This document shows, piece by piece, positions 9,672 to 16,997 of a stretch of DNA of 21,301 bases. The DNA lies in assembly GCA_014885115.2 (NCBI GenBank), contig WKLE02005256.1, forward strand, positions 1 to 21,301, given 5' to 3'. Origin of the DNA: Asterionellopsis glacialis (lineage: Eukaryota > Bacillariophyta > Plagiogrammaphyceae > Rhaphoneidales > Asterionellopsidaceae). The notes under the pieces are model-generated. The model saw nothing but the letters and a program-made list of their open reading frames with translations. It was not told the origin of the DNA and did no database searches. The translations under genes were made by a program, and so were the position numbers. Positions within the stretch are counted from its first letter, which is position 1. Each line of letters opens with the position of its first letter.

Positions 9672-10214
9672 GTAATATCGCAGTGCGTATATGAACAAAG
9701 TCAGATAAACTGGTCTACTCAGTCGGTGCTGAATGGTTTGTTTGTTGTGATTTCTATGTATGATTTGCCCGCAGAATGCATAAACGACAACATCATGTTT
9801 GAAGGCAAAGATTTTTTTTGGGATCGTCACCGAGGACACTAACTACTAATCTCTATTATTTTACCAAAAATCGTGGCAGTTCCGGCTTGTTTTGTGTTCC
9901 TCAAAATCTAACGGAATGATGTAAGAAGACATATCTTATATAATAATTAGATATGCACGATGACAAATTGTTATATATATAAGTATTGACTATACTGATA
10001 TATAATTATTGTTGAAAGAGCCGTTATCCCGCCAGTCATCAGCGGAGGTACCCGTGCGAAAGTCGAGCAAACGAAAATAAGGGAAAAAGCAAAAAGGACG
10101 CAAGGTCACAAAATACAACCACCATTACAATAGTTTATGTATACATTTTCTTTATTGCCTCTATTATTTTTAAATCTATGACGAAAATAAATAATCAACT
10201 GCTTGATTGTTCAT
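9672..10214. other. Spacer between the two tandem paralogues
   Basis: This should contain the promoter of paralogue A and the 3' untranslated region of paralogue B, both on the - strand. It is AT-rich, with TATATATAAG-like tracts around 9940-10010. The stretch 9672-9839 is open in frame with paralogue A and could be coding if the far upstream ATG is used. Nothing else is recognisable. Confidence 0.5.
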
Positions 10215-11504
10215 TTAATTAGGGTTAGTTGATGGCACAGTGTAGTTGACATATTCGGCATAGTTGACATATCCAGCTTTTTCCGAATCATCTTCTGAAG
10301 AATCGGATACAAGAGACGCTAATGGTAAAGAATGTTTCCCCGTATCTCCTTCCATTCGCTTTTCCAAACTTGATTCTTGAGCATCTTCAAAACTGCCAAT
10401 GCCATCATTACTACTTTCTTCTTTATCCAATGTTTGATTAGCTGGTACCTCCTCCTTCGTGCTCGCATTGTTTTCTTCTTGAAGCACAACGCTTTCCCCG
10501 TCAAACACCAGGTCTTCTTTTTTTGGAGTTTCTAGTTTTGAAAAATCTTCTGCCCCTTCCGTCGCTACTACATTATCATACCTTTTCTTCAAGGGAACAA
10601 AAAATACTGCAAATGCGGTAATTAGATCACCTTTGTCGCCACTATATTCTGACAATGCCAAAACTAAAAAGCTTGTGAATAATGTGTGGATTCCAACATT
10701 GTTTCGAAGGACTGACTTCAATGCCAAACAAGAAGCGGAGTTGTCAAAGGCGAGTCCTCGAAATTTCATGGTCTTTTCTGTGGCAACTGTTAAAGCTAAA
10801 CCCAGCATAAGATTCCATACAGCAAAAATTTTCATAACAATACCAGAATAGGGTGCATTGGTAAGAAATGCATAACAACAAAATGCATTCATTATCATGT
10901 TCACAACAAGACTTAATGATGAAAATCCAGCTTTTTGTGGTTGTCCAGTAAGGATAGATAGGACATGAAAGATAGCAAGTGGTACAAGTCCCATCCCTAC
11001 AGCTTCATTGGTAGTTGAGATTCGTTTGATAAATACTGAACCAATCAATGTAATGAAATAAAATGTTCGAATCATCCCAGTGACACGAATAAAGTAATTG
11101 ATTGTACTGGACGAAGATGATGAAGTCCTCCTTGATTTTGATGCTACTGTTGTCGGCCATAAAGCAGCAAGTCCTGCATGGATTGTACCTGCTGTTGCAA
11201 CAGCAAGTCCAATATTACCAGGAGATTTTAATTGCGTAGGAATATTATCCACAATGCCTCCTCCGCGTACATTCAAAAGTTTCTCACGACCACCATCATT
11301 AGTTCTAGATGATACATCACTTGAGTCTACGTTGGAAGAAGCTGGAAGCTTTTTGATTTCTTTTCTTCCTACAAGTATCCTTCCTTTCTCGATTTTCTGT
11401 TTTGACGGAAAAAAGAATGAAGATTTTGTAGGTTTGGCGTCAGCTCCCACTTTAATACTCAGAATGAGGAAGAGAAAAGTAGTAGGAAACGATCTAGTCA
11501 ACAT
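10215..11504 (-). CDS. Secreted/multi-pass membrane protein with RGG motif, paralogue B
   Basis: The protein has 429 residues and its family is unknown to me. A signal peptide (about 1-20, FPTTFLFLILSIKVGADA) is followed by a basic/Ser-rich stretch and LLNVRGGG (R80), the same spacing as R78 in paralogue A. Hydrophobic segments: NIGLAVATAGTIHAGLAALWP, then a Ser run, IRTFYFITLIGSVFI, VGMGLVPLAIFHVL, a segment ending AFCCYAFLTNAP, IVMKIFAVWNLMLGLALTV and HTLFTSFLVLALSEY, with a short last one before VPLKKRYD. That gives about 6-7 spans. The soluble tail (about 115 residues) is Glu/Ser-rich and ends in a duplicated YVNYAEYVNY. The signature LRNN(V/L)G(I/L)HTL...LALSEY-G-KGDL is shared with paralogue A. 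It lies head-to-tail with A and is divergent from the CHAT gene. Confidence 0.77.
   Translation of the reverse strand: MLTRSFPTTFLFLILSIKVGADAKPTKSSFFFPSKQKIEKGRILVGRKEIKKLPASSNVDSSDVSSRTNDGGREKLLNVRGGGIVDNIPTQLKSPGNIGLAVATAGTIHAGLAALWPTTVASKSRRTSSSSSSTINYFIRVTGMIRTFYFITLIGSVFIKRISTTNEAVGMGLVPLAIFHVLSILTGQPQKAGFSSLSLVVNMIMNAFCCYAFLTNAPYSGIVMKIFAVWNLMLGLALTVATEKTMKFRGLAFDNSASCLALKSVLRNNVGIHTLFTSFLVLALSEYSGDKGDLITAFAVFFVPLKKRYDNVVATEGAEDFSKLETPKKEDLVFDGESVVLQEENNASTKEEVPANQTLDKEESSNDGIGSFEDAQESSLEKRMEGDTGKHSLPLASLVSDSSEDDSEKAGYVNYAEYVNYTVPSTNPN
10243..10274 (-). repeat. 18-bp coding duplication giving YVNYAEYVNY
   Basis: TAGTTGACATAT occurs at 10243 and again at 10261 on the + strand, an 18-bp offset. 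It encodes the doubled YVNY near the C-terminus of paralogue B. Such a Tyr repeat in a predicted cytosolic tail could be a sorting or phosphorylation site; this is conjecture. Confidence 0.85.
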
Positions 11505-12840
11505 TGTGTATTCTTGAAATTCGATTTGTCTCGTGGTCGGGTTAGGTTAGGTCAGGGTGTTCTGGTATCTATAACAGATGTGGCACCTCTCTCTCTTTCC
11601 CCTGCCTCTGTTTCCCAGACCTTTGCTCTTGGGTATCTTTGCATCTTCTCGCCAATACATGTGTTTCGTTTTCTCGACCTGATAGGACAGATCGATCTCT
11701 TTCGACGGTTGTTTTTCAAAGGTGCGGCGCTGCGTTCCTGTAAACGAGACCTCTGGTATCTCATACCAGGTATACCTCGAGCTAAATGCATGTACCTAGA
11801 GAGTTTCAGTACTTGGTACTGTGCCTGGTACTAGGAAAGGGTACCTGTAAAGAATCCCATGAATGTACCGGGTACATGGTAAAAGACATTCTATTAGGAC
11901 TTTCCTGGTAAAAGGGACAAACCTGGTAAGGGACTGACCTGGTACGTAACAGGGACAGACAGTTCCTTATATCATAGCTAGATACCCAGGTACTCTGCTA
12001 GTACTCATTCCCGTTCACTCGCGTACCTGGTACATCAACATACTGACTGTACGTACAATATATTTTACTGTTGCAAAGAGTTGGCTCCTAGATCTTACCT
12101 GGGGTACCTGGTAGTACTACAATCATTCAGTAGTAGTGCAGACCATTCGGGAAGGCTGGTCAAATCATAAGAGTATTAATAATTATGAAAAATTATGGTC
12201 TATCTTGATATATTAATAAAAATTAATAACAGTACCTCTAGTAGTACTCGTACAGTAATTCCCTGAATCTGTCTTTTATTCGTTTGTCTTTTTCACTTTA
12301 TCTATTATTGATTTTTTGCTACTAGTATGCATGCTGGCACAATAATTTTTTTAATATAATAAGAAAATGACGAATTTTCTTAAGTGAGGATAATAAATAG
12401 GGATTCTTCCTGACGAATAAGAATGTTTGAAATTTTTATTTATTACTTGACTAACTGATAGTCGTTAAGTACATATCCCTTCCACAAAGGAGGAATAGGT
12501 CTCAGTCGTGCTTCTTCTCCTTCTGCCCAGTATAAAGCTACTGTCATTATACTAAGAAACTCATGCATGATACATGTCACTCCCATTTCGCCTTCCAAAT
12601 GCTGCCCAGGAAGGAAAAATAATTAATCCACAGTTCGAGAGTACCAGTGGGTACGTATGTATTAAAATCCTTTGCCTTCGTGCTAGATCCTAAAACCTGT
12701 ATCTTGAGCAAACCGCGTTGAAGACAAGGTTCGAGAACTTTGTCCCCTCCATCTTGGGAGAACCCAGACGTGCTTCTCTGGTCATAAAATATATCTTGCA
12801 TGAAGTTCTGGCGAAGCCATCAAATGTGCTTTTGATAAAG
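11505..12840. other. Divergent intergenic region between paralogue B and the CHAT-STAND gene
   Basis: This 1.3-kb spacer lies between genes transcribed away from each other and should contain both promoters. It holds a dense cluster of CCTGGTA-type words (separate entry), an AT-rich block around 12170-12240 and a C/T-rich block near 11575-11640. The reading frame of the CHAT gene is open back to a TAA at 12691 but has no ATG before 12841, so 12692-12840 is probably leader. No other gene is supported. Confidence 0.6.
11764..12113. repeat. Cluster of interspersed CCTGGTA / TACCAGG words
   Basis: Exact TACCTGGTA or TACCAGGTA occurs at 11764, 12024 and 12105. Near matches with the CCTGGTA core lie around 11829, 11905, 11922 and 11938. 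A near-perfect palindrome, ATGTACC-G-GGTACAT, is at 11863-11877. Spacing is irregular, so this is not a tandem array. Confidence 0.75.
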
Positions 12841-15800
12841 ATGGATGACGACGATGATGACTATAGTTGTGCTGATAGCCTACAGTCATTCGGTTCCCGT
12901 TCGTCGCAGTACACACAAACAATAGATGATTGCAGCTCCTGCGGTAGTATCGCAACCTTCTCCTCTTACCACTCCCTCGAAAGTTCTCAGGGTGGATTAT
13001 CAGTGGATGAGGAAAGTGCCTGCGAAAGTGCTGCTTCTGCATTTAGCATCGAAGAGAGCCCTCCGCCGAGGCGACGACCAAAAGCATTAAGGAGAGTACC
13101 GTCCGCTACAACTTCAACTGCTCGGCGCGTTTCCTTTGCTGATAATGACGACAACACAAGCTTGCATAGTGTACATTCTTTGGAACCTGTCAAGCACGAC
13201 CTCTTGACAGTTTTCCGCGCAGCACCTCTTGTGAGAGTTGACCGAAAAGGGAGTCTTCACCCTCTTGAACTTCCTGATTTTGAATACGAAAAGACTTTGC
13301 TAAGTGAATCTCTCAAAGAGGCCGAGAAAGATGGACACAAAATCGATCTTTCCTTCAAGACGGCAACAGTCAAACAATTTGGCACAATTCTTGCGAGAGG
13401 CGAATGTCGCGTCCTTCATTTGTCTTGCCATGGGAGTAAAAGTTTCCTAATGATAGACAATGGCCGTGGTACAGCCCATGCACTGCTTGTCAATAGACTG
13501 AAAAAATGGATTACCAAAGGTGAAAATAGCTTACAATTTGTTTTCATTGCTGCGTGCCATTCGAGATCAGCTGGTGAGGCATTTGTAGAAGCTGGAGTGC
13601 CTCATGTGGTTTGTTGTCAACATGACGATGACAAACTACGCGATACTGCCGCGATTGAGTTTGCTGGCGCATTTTACCGTAATCTTGCCTGTGGCAGGAA
13701 TCTTGATGACGCCTTTGAGCAGGGACAAGAGGAGGTGATGAATTCTAATACTGTGTTGAATTCGGAAGTTGAGATGAAGAAGTTTGTGCTTCTTCCTCAA
13801 AATGGCAAGCATGATCAACCCATATTTTTCGCTCAGTCCACAGCTTCTGATGGTGCCGTCATTAGAAAACCCAAACCAAGGCGCCAATCCCGTCTAAAGA
13901 ACTTACCCCTCACACATCAAATATTTCTAGGCCGCAATGTGGAAATTTGGAAGGTGATAGATAAGCTGAAGACTTCTCGTCTTGTTCGCATAAGTGGGGA
14001 TAGAGGAGTTGGGAAACGAAGTTTAGCTGCAGCTGTAGCCCAACATATTTGTAAATTTTTACCAAATCTGGTTGAGGACATCGTTTGGCTTCCTTATAAT
14101 CCTACAAAGCGCGACAGGACGGTGGACCATTTGTTATTTAATATTTTCGAAGCTTGCCAAAATAAAGAAATATCTCCGGAGGACTTTCGTGAGAAAAAGG
14201 GTTATGAAGAAAGTGCCGTCAAAGATGTCCTTTACGAGAAGAAAGCCCTCTTGATTGTTGATGCAAGAAAATTGGCATCAACCGAAAAGCTGTGCACTTT
14301 TTTACAATACCTTCTTGAAGAAACCCGAAATGTACGAGTAATTGTTGTTCATAGAGGAGACAAAATTGTATGCAACAACGATTTTCCTGTTATCGAGGCC
14401 GATGTGGAAGTTACGCCACTTGACATTCCGACATCTGTAAAAGTTTTTGGGAAGGTGTGTCCTCACCGACCAAGTTTGAAGGACCTTGAGGATCTGGAGA
14501 AGTTTTTTGCAACGTCAACTGAAACCCCTCAAGACACCTTTCGCATGGAAGCATCTTCTGAAGTGTGTAAACGCTTACAGAGTGGCAATCCATATATGAT
14601 TCGACGTATTGCTAAGCAGATATCGTGGGATCAGTATCGGGAGCTCATGTCGGAAGTGAGAACGCCCGTAACGGTGGAAACTAGAGTTGATTTAGACGAG
14701 CAATTTAAACGCCTTACTCAACAGATTGAGAAAGCCACCACACTTCGAGATTTCCAGACTATTCGATCGATCCAGGAAAAAATGGATCGACTAGATCGAT
14801 TACGAGAAGCTCGCCCGGACGTTTCAACTTTACAGATGATGGCGGACGACGTTCAAACTGACCAAGACTATGCATTATCCATTAAAGATTACGATACTGC
14901 AGAACAACTGCATGAACAATTGGAATCCCTACTTTCGCAAATTGAATTAGAAAAGAATGAATTGCGAAGGAGAGGACTAAGAGACCCACAGCATGAGTTG
15001 TGGAATGAGAGGTATCCTCATTATGGGACCAGAGCTGGGTTGGAAGCGGAAATCCAGAAGCAGGAGTCTGCATGGGAAAGTGCATCGTTTGCTGGGGTTT
15101 TGGATGACGCCCATAGCCTTGTCGGTAGAATCAAATACCTGAAAAATCGCCGTTCAAAGTGGCCTACTGGTGATCAGCTAGATCAAGAGCTATCTAGGCT
15201 GCAAATTGAAAGAAGAGAAGCAATCGGAAGGCTCAACCCGAGAACATCAGAGGACCTTTCTCTTCGATCAAAAGCTCTACGAAAACAATTGAAGAAGGAG
15301 AGAGCAGCGGAGGAAGCAATAAGTATGCAGGAATCATTATCGGACCAGTCGCCACCGGAACAAAGTCGACCAGTAGTTGTGCCGGAAAGAGCAAATAACT
15401 CATCGGGGCAGTCCCCACCTGATCAAAGTCAGCAAAGAACTGAACCAGAAGGATCAAATGTCTCCAGAAATCAACAGAAAATTACAGGCAATGCAGAAAT
15501 AGCTACAATCCGTGGAGAGAGCAAGCAGGATCATGTTGTTGGGCAATCCGTAGAAGGTGGGCTAAACTCGCCAAATTTAGATGGAACTGCTTTGGACTCT
15601 ATGACCTCTCAAGACCCACCAGAATTAGGGAGTACCTTAATAGATGCAGACGCAACACCACGTAGCACTGGTAGGAAGAGAACACCTAAAGACCCACCGG
15701 GAACTCGAGACCCACATGGGTCTGGAGTTCCTCTTCCACGATCGGGCTCGGGTAGAATGGCAAAAGGTAGTGATAGTAGAAGTGGCAGTGAGAGCTCGCG

Positions 15801-16326
15801 AGAAGGAGGCACGTTTAGACAAGAAACGAGAGAGGAAAAAGAGGCTCGAAAGGCAGCAGCGCGACCTAGACGTCTTGCTGGATCTTCAACGCGAAAAAGG
15901 ATTGCTGACCCTGGCGAAAGCCAGCCAAAAGAGCCACAACATTTTGAAATAGCCCGTGTCACACCGGCAGTCAGTGCACCAACTGAGCAACCAGTTTCTA
16001 CTGTGCCAGGTGCTATTGCGGTATCTGGTATTGATGGGGAAGACAGTGTAGAATCCATGATAACTACTCCAGCCGAACTACTTACTCTCCCTGATGGAGA
16101 TGTGAGATTACAACGATTGATAGAGGATCAGGTGCAAGAACAGGTACGGAGAAGACTTGAGGAGGATGAAAATGTGAGACGAAATTTGCTTGCATCTATT
16201 CCGGTCGCAGCTGAAGTTGTATCTGATGAGCAGAGTGAAGAAAAACCTAGGCCTCCAAGAAGAGGGCTCAAGAACTTCTTCTCAAGGAGGAACAAGGGGA
16301 AAAAGAAGAAAAACGAAAGACGATAA
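12841..16326 (+). CDS. CHAT protease - STAND NTPase - UVR-like coiled-coil protein
   Basis: The intronless 1161-residue protein starts at 12841, the first ATG after an in-frame TAA at 12691. Residues 1-118 are Ser/Asp-rich and disordered, beginning MDDDDDDY. Residues about 119-330 form a CHAT domain, a caspase-fold cysteine peptidase: the His block VLHLSCHGS (H197) and the Cys block FIAACHSRSAGEAF (C239), followed by AGVPHVV. Residues about 361-605 form a STAND/NB-ARC-like NTPase: FLGRNVE entry motif, Walker A GDRGVGKR (386-393, K392), Walker B ALLIVDA (D474), VRVIVVHRGD as a sensor-like strand, and SGNPYMIRRIA (581-591) in place of GLPLA. From about 616 to 820 come helical hairpins resembling UVR motifs, for example DYALSIKDYDTAEQLHEQLE from 676. 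The rest is disordered, Pro/Ser-rich, and ends in a very basic RRGLKNFFSRRNKGKKKK. CHAT-STAND proteins act in bacterial and fungal immunity or cell death. A regulated protease/NTPase signalling role here is inference. No LRR, TPR, WD or ankyrin sensor is seen. Confidence 0.88.
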   Translation: MDDDDDDYSCADSLQSFGSRSSQYTQTIDDCSSCGSIATFSSYHSLESSQGGLSVDEESACESAASAFSIEESPPPRRRPKALRRVPSATTSTARRVSFADNDDNTSLHSVHSLEPVKHDLLTVFRAAPLVRVDRKGSLHPLELPDFEYEKTLLSESLKEAEKDGHKIDLSFKTATVKQFGTILARGECRVLHLSCHGSKSFLMIDNGRGTAHALLVNRLKKWITKGENSLQFVFIAACHSRSAGEAFVEAGVPHVVCCQHDDDKLRDTAAIEFAGAFYRNLACGRNLDDAFEQGQEEVMNSNTVLNSEVEMKKFVLLPQNGKHDQPIFFAQSTASDGAVIRKPKPRRQSRLKNLPLTHQIFLGRNVEIWKVIDKLKTSRLVRISGDRGVGKRSLAAAVAQHICKFLPNLVEDIVWLPYNPTKRDRTVDHLLFNIFEACQNKEISPEDFREKKGYEESAVKDVLYEKKALLIVDARKLASTEKLCTFLQYLLEETRNVRVIVVHRGDKIVCNNDFPVIEADVEVTPLDIPTSVKVFGKVCPHRPSLKDLEDLEKFFATSTETPQDTFRMEASSEVCKRLQSGNPYMIRRIAKQISWDQYRELMSEVRTPVTVETRVDLDEQFKRLTQQIEKATTLRDFQTIRSIQEKMDRLDRLREARPDVSTLQMMADDVQTDQDYALSIKDYDTAEQLHEQLESLLSQIELEKNELRRRGLRDPQHELWNERYPHYGTRAGLEAEIQKQESAWESASFAGVLDDAHSLVGRIKYLKNRRSKWPTGDQLDQELSRLQIERREAIGRLNPRTSEDLSLRSKALRKQLKKERAAEEAISMQESLSDQSPPEQSRPVVVPERANNSSGQSPPDQSQQRTEPEGSNVSRNQQKITGNAEIATIRGESKQDHVVGQSVEGGLNSPNLDGTALDSMTSQDPPELGSTLIDADATPRSTGRKRTPKDPPGTRDPHGSGVPLPRSGSGRMAKGSDSRSGSESSREGGTFRQETREEKEARKAAARPRRLAGSSTRKRIADPGESQPKEPQHFEIARVTPAVSAPTEQPVSTVPGAIAVSGIDGEDSVESMITTPAELLTLPDGDVRLQRLIEDQVQEQVRRRLEEDENVRRNLLASIPVAAEVVSDEQSEEKPRPPRRGLKNFFSRRNKGKKKKNERR

Positions 16327-16997
16327 AAAGATTGGCATTGTCACTTGAGGATGAATAAAGATCGAATGTAATTTAGTCCCTGTAGTGCCTATCCTCTACG
16401 AAATACAGTCCACTTCCACTACTTGTTGTTAAGAAGGTATGGAATTGTGCAGTGCCTTAATGTAATTTCAGAAAAATTCAGAATTATATAGTTTATAGCA
16501 AACGGCCGTGATCAAATTTCAACCTATTTTCGAATCGTTCAAGAGCTATCGTCGTTCTCTTTTTCAAAATATGTTCAGCAGAAAAAATCTTGATAAGCAC
16601 TCTTTCTTGTGCATCCACCGGAGAAGAATGGTGGTGGGAAAAGCACCGTGGCATTCGCGAGCTATCACTGATATAGCTTCTCTTCAGATTTACATTTTAC
16701 TTATATGTCCAGTCACAATTATTTGCATATTCCATAAAATGCTATGAACGGTGATCCACTCATTTCTCTACAATAACAAAATCTATCGCACGTCCATCGC
16801 AATTGTATCTTGGTCTAGTAAACTTGGGGGGCAGGAATCATTCTTTAACTAAAGTGCTGTACTATAGAAACAACAAAAAGAGTTTGAAGCGATACAGATT
16901 TGAAGGAATAATTAGGAATATGCTTTCAAGCTAGCTCTAGATTTTACGACTACTCTTTTTTCACTTTCTTCAGGGGTTTGTTGTTTGTTACAAGACC
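16327..16997. other. Convergent 3' region between the CHAT-STAND gene and the disordered-protein gene
   Basis: The stop codons of the two genes face each other across 671 bp. An AATAAA lies at 16354-16359, 28 nt after the CHAT stop codon, and is a candidate polyadenylation signal. A short open frame at 16508-16747 has no recognisable features and is probably chance. No RNA gene is seen. Confidence 0.55.
16354..16359 (+). terminator. Candidate polyadenylation signal AATAAA
   Basis: AATAAA occurs 28 nt downstream of the stop codon of the CHAT-STAND gene. Diatom genes use this hexamer loosely, so position is the only support. Confidence 0.35.

Noticed and set aside
9672..9839. Extended start of paralogue A at 9839
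   Set aside because: The extra 56 residues have no counterpart in paralogue B and would place a hydrophilic stretch before the signal peptide. It remains possible but is less likely.
5333..11504. Functional link between PRMT5 and the RGG motifs of the two membrane proteins
   Set aside because: PRMT5 methylates arginine in RG-rich tracts of cytosolic and nuclear proteins. These single RGG motifs lie downstream of signal peptides and so probably in the secretory lumen. Adjacency alone is no evidence.
12718..12840. Longer N-terminus for the CHAT-STAND protein starting at 12718
   Set aside because: The codon there is TTG, not ATG. No ATG lies in frame between the TAA at 12691 and 12841, and the region lacks protein-like composition, so 12841 is the better start.
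15609..16058. 149-residue - strand open frame inside the CHAT gene
   Set aside because: It lies opposite the disordered Pro/Ser-rich part of the CHAT protein and reflects that composition. No independent support.
16508..16747. 79-residue + strand frame in the convergent spacer
   Set aside because: No domain, no repeat and no biased composition; it lies between two converging 3' ends where untranslated sequence is expected.
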